Position numbers and translations under genes: made by a program. From Apostichopus japonicus (lineage: Eukaryota; Echinodermata; Holothuroidea; Aspidochirotida; Stichopodidae), in the NCBI RefSeq assembly GCF_037975245.1, contig NC_092566.1, forward strand, positions 16,595,001 to 16,659,000: a stretch of 64,000 nucleotides of DNA, read 5' to 3'. Below are positions 15,001-25,100 of the stretch, one piece after another (position 1 is the first letter of the stretch; each line of letters starts with the position of its first letter). A model generated the notes under the pieces. That model did no database searches. It had not been told where the DNA came from and saw nothing but the letters and a program-made list of their open reading frames with translations.

Positions 15001-18000
15001 GACAACTTTGGTTATACAACAGTGACAACTTTATTTAAAACTTTTACATCTATATTTGTTGTATTATTGCATGTGTATCGCAGTTTATTGACTTAAACTA
15101 TTGCTATTTTTTTTTTCTTACGTTTACGACCAGTGTAAGCCGGATTTCCGATTGTGGACAATAAATTCAAATTCAATTCAATTCAATATGCATATATGGC
15201 AACTGATGACAATTCTGAAGAAATTTGCAGACGATGCAAGGTGTGTGAACTTTTATAGACTCACAATAGTCTAGTGACGTCACATAGTCTAGCTTAGGCC
15301 TATCCAAGCATGTAATGTTGTGATCATTTGCTCTGCGGTCAGGTCAATAACAATGTATACCCCGCTATATGTCTGGCAGTTAATTAACCAATCAGACAGC
15401 AACTTCCACAAGGTTCTATCCAAAACAACACTTGGCAACTTGTGGCCACATTAGGAGACAAAAAGATCAATCACAACAACAATTCAAAGCATTATGGTGA
15501 TGAGAATCAATTCTCTTAATTTTAGGTGCAATTGCAATAACCACCCTCAACTTCAGGTAGCCCTTATTATCCACATGTACAAATTCTGTCTGTAGCCTAC
15601 TGTTTGCATTTAATTAGATACAGAACATGCACCTTTCGAAATGTGATTTAATCTTTGTTCAGCTGCCAAGGGTATAAGGAAACGGTTCATGTTATTCCCC
15701 TGGCAACCAGGAAAACAATGAGGGCAGTACACCTTGTTTATCCTGCTGCCGGGTGAATAACATGATCAGTTTTCTTATCCACCCAGCAGCCGGATGAAAA
15801 GTGAGGGCACGACACCTTATTTATCCAGCTGAAAAATAAGGTAAGCCGATTGTCTTATTCTGCCAGCTGCTGGGCAAAATAGGCAAGATCATAATATACC
15901 TTTTGAATGTTTTTGTTTAAAATGACTGTATCCGGAAATATATGAGTAAAGTGTTTCATTCCCATTGTATGAGCTTTGCTATAACGACCAAGTTAAGTTA
16001 TTTGTTCAAGGTGCGATCATTGTTAGGCCAAACAATTCAATGCGTTTGACTATAGGCCTGTATAGGAAATTTCATAAATTGGATTGAGGCCTAGGCTAGG
16101 CCTACATGCCACAGTAGGATACTTTTAGAACGACTTAACAAATAACACTAGGCTTAAGTTAAAGAACGCTTGTTAATAGGGAAAAGTTCATTAGGCTGGG
16201 CCGAACCAATTTTATAAATTACGATCACAATGCTGCAGTGTCTGCGGAGAGGTCTTGAAAACTTCAAACCAAAATTTACACAATCGTTTCTGAATACTTA
16301 CAATTATGTACTAACGGCGGATATCAAAAATGTTGTTAGCTACTGTAACTTGTAAGAGATTTAGAGAAACCATGTAGTGAAACTATGGCGGTTTCACTTC
16401 GAACAGGTTTGAAAGCATAGGTATGATAACTATGGTGAAAGCATAGAAATTCCTAATCAAACATTCTATGGGTGAAAGTAATCGTTCTGAAAAGTGGACA
16501 ACTTTGGGCAGGCGTATGGCAAGCCATTGGGGACACTACTAAGCGGCTGAGTGCTGAATTATTCAGCAGGATCATTAGCAAAAGGGGAGCTCGGCAATCA
16601 AGTAAGTGACTAATGATTCGTTTAACATAACTCATACTACGTCTAGTCAAATATTAACGTGAAAAATCATAATTTCAAAGAGACACTGGATTCGTACAGT
16701 TCGTAAAAACTACAAATTTTGATATGAAATATGGTCGAAATATGTTCAACGCCCCATCTGGGCCACCGTATAGCATCGACAAAACTAGAATTCTTCTGTT
16801 GGAAACTTCAGAATCCAGCTATTTCCTGCTCCCCCCCCCCCCCCCAAGTTACTTTTGATAGCTTCCTACGCAACAGCAGAAAAAAAATGAAAGTAGTCAT
16901 TTAACGTCGAGTGTGATGTCTAAAAGTGCGATAGGCCATAACATATGATCTGACGTGTTGCATAAATGTCACGGCAGACGTTTCATTTAAAAAAAAAAAA
17001 ACTTTTTGTATGGGTCGGAGTTTTCAATTTGAGCTTTGTATGTGCTTATTACTTGTATAAAAAGAAAGGTAGGCCTACTTGGGCATGGCATTATGTAATG
17101 GAATATTAATAGTTTGCTCATTATTCTTCATTAAGTAAAATAAACCAGGAGGTAGTTCTAAGCTGATAGTTTATAATCATAGAATGAAATAGAAATAGAA
17201 TGAGAATAGAATCATAGAATATTCCGTTATTGCAAGCGCCATGCTGAAATAATGTTGATAATGTTTGGTAAAAATTGTCGGTCAAATACAAAAATACAAA
17301 CACTGTTAATGTAACGTGATGCTCATTGGGCCTTTTGAGAAGGTGGTTCTATATTACCTATATGTTGATATAAACAAGTCGAAGTTTTGCGTTTTCATTT
17401 CAGTCTATATATGGATTTTCAGAGCCCGACGATACAGTTAACAAACTGTTGAGCTACTTCTAAAAGCCTGTGTGCATAAAGCAATAGAGTTATAGGGCCT
17501 CGCGTTTCGATCCCGGCAGTATCTTCTTTCAAAGGCGGACTGGGAAATTCTCATTTGAAAAATTGACACCTAAATTTGATGACATGATCTTCAAAATAAA
17601 ACAAAACTGTAAGTAAACTACTTATCCACCAAAGGGCCTGTATAAGAGAATGTGTAAAAGTAAGTTGGACCGACTTTTCGATCCCTAACAGGATCTTCTT
17701 CAGAGACTAACATCCTCTTCAGAGGCATGATCTTAACAGAAAATTAATTTTGGTATATTTCTTAGCAGACACCATAACTCACCGGCGCTGTATGACAACA
17801 AAAATCCAGTCTTATTGATGTTGAAATCCGATTCCCAAAGCATGGTTACTTGATTTATATCAAACAACAGTGGAGAAACATTTTTCGTCCCATCCTGAAC
17901 TGTTCCATTTAGAGCTCTTATTCTTGGGTCGTTAAACCCAGGAAACAAAGGTCCTGCAATTATATGCAGTTCGTCTTTGTAACGTTCCGTTTCGAAGAAG

Positions 18001-19424
18001 ACAATTTCCAATCGAATGGAAAGAGCACTTGGTATCTTGATCGAATACAGACAAAATTCGCGAACTGCGTAAAAGTTTGGCCAGCCCGGTGATGTAATAT
18101 TCCCACTGCGATCGAGGTAGAAATTCTGATTACATTGAACGGTTGAAGAACTGCTGTCTGGAATTAAGAAGCAGATGTAGAAACAGATGAAGAAGAAGAA
18201 GAAGAAGAAGAAGGAGAAATGTGGACAATAATTAGACAATTAAGTATAATGTACGATATATTAATGAAGTCCATTACGCCACGACCCTGGTATATAGCAT
18301 TGATTTTTTTGTAAGTAACCTATACTTTGATGCGTAAGCCTCACAGTATGAAATTCCCATCAAAATCATGGTTTGTCATTTTCGGTAACACTCAAAAGTT
18401 TGGATACTATTCAAACTAAACAGATTCATGCCGATGGAAATAATACTGGAATTGTTTATGGTTAGGCTATATGACTCTTCAGAAGCTTAGGAAGGAAGCA
18501 AAGAGGGCTTTGACCCTGAAGGAGCTAGGTCAGTGAGGGCGCTAAAGTGTTATTGGTGCCGATTCTATAGATCGGGGGGGGGGTGGGGGGAGGTTTGGAG
18601 GCAAACAATTCTTTGATGTATTCTTTATAGAGACACTTACAAATATCAGGGAAATCACAATCTTGTCCCATCCAACTACCGACACAGAAACATACGTAGA
18701 AAGGAGCTAGTCGAGCCTCGGCACAGTTGGCGCCATTCTGGCAAGGATTCGGTGAACAAGCTAAAGTGGAAACAAGGCAAGAATAGTAGTTTGTAAAGAC
18801 ATGAAGAAAGAACCAATGACTATTAATATCTGTTTATCTTGAATTGATGTGTATCATATTACTAACTCGTAACTTAAATTGCACAGAGAGTTACGAACAA
18901 TATTTTGAGTTGAAACTAACGGTCGTAATCTTATTGCAATCATAAACAGCTTAACTTAATCGAGTTACATTTGAAATAATCTCGAAATGAGTTGGTAATA
19001 AAACTTTCTTGTGTTTGTAGTTAATTGCAATCATATATCCTTGATAAGTACTTGCGAAGTGTGGTACATTATAGTGATCAAAATGGAACATCCAATTAAC
19101 AATTTCCCTCATATAACCACTGCTACTTCTAAATTCCCCTCCCTCACCCCCCCCCCCCCCTGCCCACCCCCCACCTACAAAGAAAAAAGTCGATATCGAC
19201 TGTATCTAGATTGTATTTCAGTGAAAACAGAGCGATATTATTCCTCAACCCTGGAATATATATGATGGTAAGCGAGTCACTCAATGATTTCCTTGTAATA
19301 TTTATGTTCCAACCCGTGCGAACTTACCACCAGTTGATTGAGATGCGATCAACTTGATAATTGCTAAGAAAAGCAAACAATATACAGCTGTTTTGTCCAT
19401 CATGGAAACAAATTTCTTTCAAAC
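1..19424 (-). CDS. Fibropellin-like secreted EGF/CUB protein with six novel repeats (3' end outside window)
   Basis: Large multi-exon gene, partial at its C-terminus. Coding exons in transcript order: 19403-19328, 18760-18641, 18157-17783, 14952-14833, 14336-13911, 13092-12673, 11482-11340, 11030-10745, 10171-10058, 9242-9120, 8401-7994, 7444-7025, 6603-6418, 5961-5728, 4890-4777, 4553-4428, 3775-3659, 3154-3038, 1490-1374, 797-681, 159-43. Order of domains: signal peptide, EGF, CUB, EGF, X1-X3, EGF, EGF, X4-X6, EGF x7. All frames join without a stop, and nearly every intron is phase 1. The N-terminal EGF-CUB-EGF order is that of sea-urchin fibropellins, secreted apical extracellular-matrix proteins; the X repeats are not part of known fibropellins as I remember them. 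Function is inferred as a secreted matrix or adhesion protein. No avidin-like domain is visible, but the end lies outside the window. Confidence 0.85.
43..159 (-). CDS. EGF-like repeat 11 exon
   Basis: 39-residue phase 1-1 exon: D-P-C-S-S-N-P-C-Q-N-N-G-F-C ... C-T-C-N-G-N-F-L-G-V-N-C. It ends in a good donor (A|GTAAGT), so the gene continues beyond the left edge. Confidence 0.85.
681..797 (-). CDS. EGF-like repeat 10 exon
   Basis: 39-residue phase 1-1 exon: D-P-C-V-S-N-P-C-G-N-G-G-T-C ... C-V-C-P-P-F-I-F-G-N-I-C. 117 bases. Confidence 0.8.
1374..1490 (-). CDS. EGF-like repeat 9 exon
   Basis: 39-residue phase 1-1 exon: E-P-C-F-S-S-P-C-L-N-Q-G-V-C ... C-T-C-Q-Q-G-F-Q-G-V-N-C. Six cysteines in EGF spacing; 117 bases. 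Confidence 0.8.
1797..3025. repeat. TCATG-rich minisatellite
   Basis: A tandem array built from short words such as TCATG and ATGTCATG, organised in higher-order units of roughly 130-145 bases. The marker GCATATTCATGTATTATG recurs near 2035, 2164, 2300, 2437, 2571 (variant), 2711 (variant) and 2857 (variant). Units are diverged at both edges. The array fills the intron between EGF 8 and EGF 9. An open frame at 2129-2422 is repeat translation, not a gene. Confidence 0.9.
3038..3154 (-). CDS. EGF-like repeat 8 exon
   Basis: 39-residue phase 1-1 exon: D-P-C-R-G-N-P-C-G-A-D-A-Q-C ... C-F-C-L-G-G-S-K-G-D-S-C. Its donor lies almost directly against the TCATG minisatellite that fills the next intron. 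Confidence 0.8.
3659..3775 (-). CDS. EGF-like repeat 7 exon
   Basis: 39-residue phase 1-1 exon: D-P-C-N-S-S-P-C-F-N-A-G-T-C ... C-S-C-P-P-F-F-E-G-E-F-C. 117 bases, the same length as EGF 8-11, which suggests recent tandem exon duplication. Confidence 0.8.
4073..4260. repeat. Possible dispersed repeat in intron
   Basis: Contains CTAATATAGCGCC ... GGCCTCTAGGCG followed by an A-rich tail, a layout typical of short interspersed repeats in invertebrates. Only one copy is in the window, so this is a weak call. Confidence 0.25.
4428..4553 (-). CDS. EGF-like repeat 6 exon (GC donor)
   Basis: 42-residue phase 1-1 exon: V-N-P-C-F-Q-T-N-A-C-N-G-N-G-L-C ... C-T-C-T-N-G-F-T-G-V-N-C. Six cysteines. The donor that keeps the frame reads CAG|GCAAGT on the minus strand, a GC-AG intron with otherwise perfect consensus. 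Confidence 0.75.
4777..4890 (-). CDS. EGF-like repeat 5 exon
   Basis: 38-residue phase 1-1 exon: D-P-S-P-C-E-N-N-F-C-Q-N-G-A-T-C ... C-I-C-T-N-A-F-V-G-Q-F-C. First of seven consecutive EGFs after the second X block. Longer open frames on either strand here are shadows of this exon. Confidence 0.8.
5728..6603 (-). CDS. X repeat 6 (two exons)
   Basis: Exons 6603-6418 and 5961-5728 total 420 bases. The internal intron is phase 1 and lies about 15 residues after V-S-G-T-D-L-W, a different place from the intron in X3. Tail: C-S-D-I-P-F-V-C-V-R-L-S-R-N, F-T-L-V, C-Q-Q-Y-P-C-E-G. Confidence 0.75.
7025..7444 (-). CDS. X repeat 5
   Basis: 140-codon phase 1-1 exon. Motifs: G-V-V-I-V, L-T-F-D-F, V-M-G-D-D-L-W, C-S-E-F-G-Y-I-C, K-N-P, F-T-L-S, C-Q-Q-V-T-C-R-G. 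The donor GTAAAT lies in a T-rich minus-strand context. Confidence 0.8.
7851..7896. repeat. (CCCCT)n microsatellite
   Basis: Nine or so perfect 5-base units in the intron between X4 and X5. Confidence 0.9.
7994..8401 (-). CDS. X repeat 4
   Basis: 136-codon phase 1-1 exon, locally GC-richer than its introns. Motifs: G-V-N-V, L-N-L-D-V, V-S-G-T-G-L-W, C-P-Q-V-P-Y-I-C, N-P-N-P-D-F-L-L-T-G, C-T-A-I-D-C-R-G. Confidence 0.8.
9120..9242 (-). CDS. EGF-like repeat 4 exon
   Basis: 41-residue phase 1-1 exon: N-A-C-T-S-G-V-C-L-F-G-G-T-C ... C-L-C-T-L-G-R-A-G-P-I-C. Six cysteines in EGF spacing. Confidence 0.85.
10058..10171 (-). CDS. EGF-like repeat 3 exon
   Basis: 38-residue phase 1-1 exon: D-R-R-N-C-D-D-V-F-C-Q-N-G-G-T-C ... 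C-T-C-A-P-G-W-M-G-P-L-C. Six cysteines in EGF spacing. First of two EGFs between the two X blocks. Confidence 0.85.
10745..11482 (-). CDS. X repeat 3 (two exons)
   Basis: Exons 11482-11340 and 11030-10745 total 429 bases. The internal intron is phase 0 and falls directly after I-S-G-T-D-L-W-Q; the second exon opens V-E-I-F-T-N. Conserved tail: C-S-Q-V-T-Y-I-C, R-N-P, C-Q-G-F-S-C-T-G. Splitting the domain right after the L-W motif is unique among the six copies. Confidence 0.75.
12673..13092 (-). CDS. X repeat 2
   Basis: 140-codon phase 1-1 exon. Motifs: G-V-E-I-S, F-Q-F-D-I, V-R-G-E-M-L-W, C-A-Q-L-R-Y-F-C, M-R-N-P, F-T-L-T-G, C-Q-E-I-D-C-G-G. All four conserved cysteines are present. Confidence 0.8.
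13911..14336 (-). CDS. X repeat 1 (unrecognised ~140-aa domain)
   Basis: 142-codon phase 1-1 exon. It shares with the other five copies an opening G-V-x-I, a strand of type I-x-F-F-D-L, the motif V-T-G-S-N-L-W, and a C-terminal C-x6-C ... C-T-Q-I-T-C-R-G. It is the most divergent copy after the second cysteine, with N-K-S-T-T in place of the usual basic-N-P. Confidence 0.75.
14833..14952 (-). CDS. EGF-like repeat 2 exon
   Basis: 40-residue phase 1-1 exon beginning D-I-D-N-C-W, six cysteines in EGF spacing, ending G-R-F-C-E-S. It separates the CUB domain from the first block of X repeats. Confidence 0.8.
15060..15187 (+). repeat. Putative non-LTR retrotransposon 3' tail
   Basis: A T-rich stretch followed by a unique-looking 3' end and then AATAAATTCAAATTCAATTC with repeated ATTCA units, the short 3' tandem tail seen in CR1/L2-like LINEs and their SINEs. 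No coding part is recognisable. It lies in the long intron between the CUB exon and EGF 2. Confidence 0.35.
17593..17728 (-). repeat. Family B repeat, copy 1
   Basis: Begins AAAATAAAACAAAACTGTAA and contains the module ACTTATCCACCA ... GAATGTGTAAAAGTAAG, then the hammerhead-like core on the minus strand (17673-17707). The partner end module is absent. Most diverged of four copies; in the CUB-EGF2 intron of the fibropellin-like gene. Confidence 0.6.
17783..18157 (-). CDS. CUB domain exon
   Basis: 125-residue phase 1-1 exon. It opens with C-N-Q-N-F, then G-N-I-T-S-P-G-W-P-N-F-Y, the classic CUB start, and ends F-L-L-S-Y-S. Only the first cysteine pair (two Cys about 27 residues apart) is present. 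The second pair that normally flanks the D-x-L-x-I strand is missing: the segment reads Y-K-D-E-L-H-I-I. CUB domains mediate protein-protein contacts in secreted proteins. Confidence 0.85.
18641..18760 (-). CDS. EGF-like repeat 1 exon
   Basis: 40-residue phase 1-1 exon with six cysteines in EGF spacing (C-x4-C-x5-C-x11-C-x-C-x8-C). It lies between the signal peptide and the CUB exon, as in fibropellins. Confidence 0.8.
19328..19424 (-). CDS. First coding exon: signal peptide
   Basis: Start codon at 19403-19401. The 25 residues begin MMDKT, followed by a hydrophobic core (VYCLLFLAIIKLIAS), a typical secretory signal. The donor follows base 19328 (phase 1). A T-rich acceptor ends at 19425, so the ATG probably sits in the second exon and 19424-19404 is 5' UTR; the first non-coding exon was not found. 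A second ATG directly after the first (19400-19398) is equally possible. Confidence 0.75.
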
Positions 19425-21504
19425 CTGACAAAAAAAATGAGAAAAATATATTTAATTTGTGACTGTTTCTAGTGAAGGGATTATTCTTTTTGACAATTTA
19501 AAGCTTAACAAATACATACAGCAAACGTTTATTCTGTCAACATGAAACAACCATGAAGAGACGGTTTTTTAATATCATTTTATAGATCATATTGCCAGTG
19601 TTCGTCACAAATACGCCAACTGTCCTTATTACAAGCAAACTCCAAAATGTCTGTCAGACGCGAAATATTTATCCAATCTGACGCGAATTCAAGATAAAAC
19701 GTTTCCTTTTACATACTTTTATTTTCTTTTAATGACAATTGACTTTAAATGTTTATATCAGAAATACATTGAGAAATTAAAAAGTTTAAATGTATCCAAT
19801 GAAAACTTAACCAAATGAGATTTGAAAGTGAAGTTCAGAAAAAAAAATCGTGACTCAGGTTTTTTTTTTTTATTCACAGTGACTATCTGTATATCTTGAT
19901 TATTTTGGGGGTTTTCTTTTGGGCCACTTCGTTAAATTCTTAATTCCGAAGAAAGAAAGTTCAATAATGTTAGTTTATCTATTAAAGGTCAACAGTATAT
20001 TGACCACAAATTTGTAGTTCCGCTCAAATTATTTCGAAGTTTTCTAAATCTACTTAATTCCTAGAGGCTCAGATCCTCCAAGTAATCGTTAGGGCCGATT
20101 TCATTTTCATGATGATAATCTTGCAAGGTTTTCATTCCCAAACTTAAAAACTCTTGATAACACAAGTGCAATTGATAAACTCCCCGTCATATTTCATTAT
20201 CTATTGCGCGATCAACCTCAAAAGACTTCATTTTCATTCGTTAGTACGGTATTAGGCCTAGCCTTAATTTCAGAAATTAAGGCTGCCACAAGAAACATCA
20301 CTGTACTGGAATGGACAGTGTGTGTTAGGACCATTGTCTGATCAAAAAGTCATCAACGGTTTGACCCTCCCTAAGCTCATGACTTGTTCCCTGATGGTAA
20401 ATAATTCAAAAGAATTTTACTGAAACGGTCCCCAATCTTTATAAGTACAGTAAGCTGTCCTTCGCCTATTGGTTTAGAGTGTTGTTGCTTAAAACCAAAG
20501 TACTATCTGTTTATGGTGTTTTTAATTTGACGCTCATTCCAACACTGAGACTTTTGGCCTCTATCACATCAAGAGCATTGTAAAAGAAGAATTTTACAAA
20601 AGAGCCAATCGACCATATCGTTGTCCTCCGGAGTATAGGCAAAGCATTGTCCGATACATTCTCTCTGCAGGGACATCCTTTTGATTTGAAAAGTATTGAA
20701 ATCGGTGTCACAAAGGTAATGTTTTGCACCAAGCCCTTTTTTCTCCGTAATCTATCGAAATTGTGAACATATTAAGGTAAACCTTACACTAATGTATATA
20801 TAGTGGGCAGCATATGAGGAGTACGTCCGTTATTGCACAATGAATATTCGAACATGTTAACATTTGATGATCTGCGACAACAAATTAAATTATCACCGAT
20901 ATAGTTTTAATATTGATATGTTTAAATTACAAAAAGAAAAAAATGATATAGTGCATGGTATGTTCTAAACAAGACTGGTATCAGAATGACGTCACTGGGC
21001 TCGCCCCACAATTTAGATGATTTCTTAAATCTTGCTTAAATCTAATTTCCCATCAGTTTCCTGTTTCTAACTGATCATGTATGGAAGAAAAAAAAAAGAT
21101 ATTAATATTTTGATCAGCGTTTTTCATCTAACATATAAACGCGAACTTCACATATGGTACAAATATGTATATAGATATATGTACAGTATATTACATGCAA
21201 TATGACTGCAATGCATGTGACAGGGCTAGCGTTCAACGTGGGTGTCAGGCCTATTCTTCCAATTGTGTTATGCTGAGGTTTAAAGTCAACACGACACAGC
21301 CTTTCTAACAATTCTTGTAAAGCATTGTTGTTGGTAACCTAAGTGAATTTCACAACCAGAGAAAGAAGAAAAAAGCCAAGGTTACATCAAACCGTTTTGT
21401 ATGTTTAATCGAGGTGTAAGTAGATGGGTGTAAGTTGCCACAAACCATGTGAACCTATACCAAAAGGCATTTATACGGTACTTTTATGGTACGGTATTTA
21501 TACG

Positions 21505-21593
21505 GCACATATATATAAATATATATATATATATACTGTATACACACATATATATATATATATATATATAGATATATATATATATAAATATCA
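21505..21593. repeat. AT-rich microsatellite cluster
   Basis: Interrupted (AT)n runs at about 21512-21536 and 21547-21593. Confidence 0.8.
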
Positions 21594-21639
21594 ATATATG
21601 TAGGAATAACGAAAAAAAAACTATGCTGCATTTAGAGAA

Positions 21640-21875
21640 AGGCTGGATCTCGAGTGAGATACAATAATTAAATTAGGTAAGTGATTGGAAGTAAAACAGC
21701 CAATGTTTGGTTTTTGCAGAGCTTTCGAGCAAAACTAGCTCTTCTTCAGTGCATGATCACCGAAAGTGACATGGAGTAGCAGGAATTGAAACTATAATAG
21801 TTAGCCTCCCGCTCTGTATGCGGACACCCTAACCACTATAGGCTATGGACGCTTGATTGTATGTCCAGAGGTTCG
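21640..21875 (-). repeat. tRNA-derived SINE-like element with hammerhead-like motif
   Basis: On the minus strand a tRNA-like head runs from about 21860: TAGTGGTTAGGGTG as D-arm/box A, an anticodon arm CCGC-ATACAGA-GCGG near 21805-21825, and a box B-like GTTTCAATTCC at 21781-21791. The 3' part carries CTGAAGAAGAGC ... GCTCGAAAGCTC. The T-arm is degraded, so this is a tRNA-derived repeat rather than a tRNA gene. Boundaries are approximate. Confidence 0.45.
21715..21753 (-). ncRNA. Hammerhead-ribozyme-like fold in SINE-like element
   Basis: Minus strand: stem I TGCA/TGCA, core CTGAAGA plus one extra A, stem II GAGC/GCTC with a 7-base loop, GAAA, a self-complementary AGCT in the place of stem III, then C. 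This follows the hammerhead order (stem I, CUGANGA, stem II, GAAA, stem III, UH, stem I) with one inserted A before stem II. Activity is not claimed. Confidence 0.4.
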
Positions 21876-21901
21876 AAACCGGTACAGGTTTATCACCTGT
21901 A

Positions 21902-21981
21902 TCGAACAATACTAGTTCTGTTTTTGGTTTCGAACAATACTAGTTCTGTTTTTGGTTTCGAACAATACTAGTTCTGGTTCC
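21902..21981. repeat. 28-base tandem repeat, three copies
   Basis: CGAACAATACTAGTTCTG begins at 21903, 21931 and 21959 (period 28), immediately before the AT microsatellite. Confidence 0.9.
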
Positions 21982-21987
21982 ATTTCA

Positions 21988-22141
<154 letters not shown>

Positions 22142-25100
22142 AGTGATTAATATTCACATGAGAATGTTAAGTCAGTGAGAAATAAAAGCGCTGATATGGC
22201 AAAACAGATCAGTACCATTCTAAAGTTGCAGTACGTGGTTAATTACACAAGGAAATACTTCTATCATGTTGTGAATATTACACTAAACAGGTGTTACACC
22301 ATTATACCCCGTGAACCTGCATAACAAATCAAATAACACGCTTTGTTGCGGTGTCCCAAAAAAGTTGTCAACTCTGACAATTTTGAGTTACTTGAAAAAG
22401 AACATTGATCATGGCGAACCACAGTGACCTCGGGGTTACATGTCATGCGCCCTTAACAACTGGGATATATCCATCACTTATACTTGGTGGCGATTCCTAT
22501 ATCACAAATATTAACAATATATTGTGACAGTGAGAAGCCACATTACCTTTACAATACACATTAAGTATAACCAACGGCCATCAAGCTATCAAGTCAACTC
22601 ATCAATTTATTCTCTGAAAATGTAACACCTAACTTATCCTAATGTATCTATAAGTAATTATCGATACATGTGACACTAACTAGTACAATTAAACTAGAAT
22701 CTGGACTCTTGGTTCTTCATTATGATAACTTTTCAGGAAAATTCACTACAAAGCGCCCATGATGGGCACGAAACTCAACCAACTTGATCCACTTGCGATC
22801 CAAGCTCCCCCTCCCCTCCCCCACCCCTTACATCGAGACTGTAACCGTATGGTCTTGACGATATCACATCAAGTGAGTATTAATTTGTGGTTGTACTATA
22901 TATATCTATTATAAAAAAGTAAAAGTGTAAACTTCCCTAGAGGTGCATAGTATTTTGAGTAATCGCAATTCGGTCACGATGAATGACAATGTGAAGGTGA
23001 TTAAAGGATAACAGCTGATCCAAGTATAACCGCCAAAAACAACAACGATGAAGTAAATAAAATTCAATCTGCAGTGAAGAAAATTAACAAGACCCATTCT
23101 CTTTGTAAAATCGCATTCAAGAAGTTATTTAAAGTCATCCTTATTGACCCAAAATGAACAAAATTTGTACGACGAAGTGCATGTAAGTTGGAGCAGTTTA
23201 CCGGTAACTTAATTATAGGCGATAGATCTATACAACTTGATCTAATCAAGACGTCGCATTTATTTGGGGATTACGTACGAGAGATGCCAGAGCAAAATTA
23301 GTCACTGACACTAACTTCATTTGTGCCAAAAAATATAGAGCGAGGCTCGAAGCTATGTCAGTTCTACCCGTGTCCTCTGTTACATGCTCTTGTTATTACA
23401 AAGATTACTGAGCATTTGGCATTCTATCATGTTAGTCTACACTATTACTAGCTCACATGCCTCAATTCCAGTATATACTGTAGTATGTGGTCTATACACG
23501 TAGTATACTGTATATACTAATGTATAGGCTTAGTAAGATGAGTGCATGAGAGATATATGTTGCCAACGTTGTTCATTAGTACTATGTTGACAGTATGTGT
23601 TACTGCATTATGCAATAAGCTGTTTTGGCTATATAAACTGACTCGATCACTAGCACTGAAATGCTACTCGCACTCTTACAAAAGAGTCCTCGATGCTCGG
23701 ACCTCAAAAAAATGTACATCCGGACACTGGTTCGCATCGTATACTAATATAGTGAATATATTAACTGGTACACGTAGTATAGCATAGCTGCCTGTACCCG
23801 AACTCCCCTTGTTAGATTTGTAAGCTCTTTCGCACTCGAGTATTTTAGAAATTGGACAGATAAGGTACCGGGACAAAGTTAAGTGCCCATAATACTCGCG
23901 CCGAGAGCCTTGTTTACTCGTACTATAGGGCCGAGGGGAATTCTAATTGTAGTCGCACGTATGTTATTCTACTCGTGCCACAAGTGTGCTGCTCGGGTCC
24001 CCCACCCCCCCCCCCCCCACCCCCACCCCCACCCCACCCCCACCCCCCCCATGTACTAGGACTGTGGACATGCACTTGGTACTCGAAACCTTAAGTTCTC
24101 GGAGGTTAAAAGTACTCAACTACAACACTGCAAACTTATTAGTTGGTTATGTTAATGCAGGTTGATTCCACTATGACGTCAAAATTCCAATCCATTATAG
24201 TTGAAATTATTTTACACTAGATATTTAGAGAGTACCGTACAGTAGGCCTACATATGTATAGCAGAAATGTCGGCGAATGGACATACCGAATCTTGCCAAA
24301 CAAAACAAATATCTCTCGATAGAATGTGAAGGTAAATACCAAGCACTTTCTCTAAATGAGACCAACCCCTTACTGTATTCTGTTATTATAATCTAATGTT
24401 ATTATGAATTCAACTTGTTTTCAAAAGAACGCCAACCTCTCTCCCAAAGGCCAACAGACAGTGAAGCTCTGAACGTCGAAATAAAACTTTTGAAATACAA
24501 AAAAGGGAACAATAGCATGTCTTAACCCGCAGCCTTCGGGCTAAAAGTATGACCCGTTAAATGTACTCTTTTCAAGAAAACTATAGGGTTAGAAATTTGA
24601 GATAAGAGCAACATACGTCTGCATTCTGGTATTATGATTTCATTGTGCAATACAGTGTAGTCTTCAGTATATGCTGGACAAAGTTATAAAGCAAAGTTGA
24701 TGGATGAGGGGGGAAAATATTGAAATATATTCTTTATAGAATCAGATGATGGAAAATCAAATCTCTCATCTTAAGTTTTCTATGATGGTTCAAATAAAAT
24801 TCTTTGTAAGGAGATATATTGTTATAAACTGAGTCTTTGGTTTTAAGAAAACAAAAACAGTTTATGTTTTTATAAATAAAATCAAAAACTCGAATCATTT
24901 TATCTGTCGTGAACAAAACTGCATGAAATGGTGTCACATTATTGAAATATTTTTGCCTCATAAGAATTGATAGATGTTTTCGTTGATTTTCAATACGAAA
25001 AAAATGAAAGAAAATATAATGATATTAAACGAAAACAACAAACGTTGTAGGATAACATGCAGAGTTATGAACAGAGTTATGAAAACGCCAAACAGTATCG

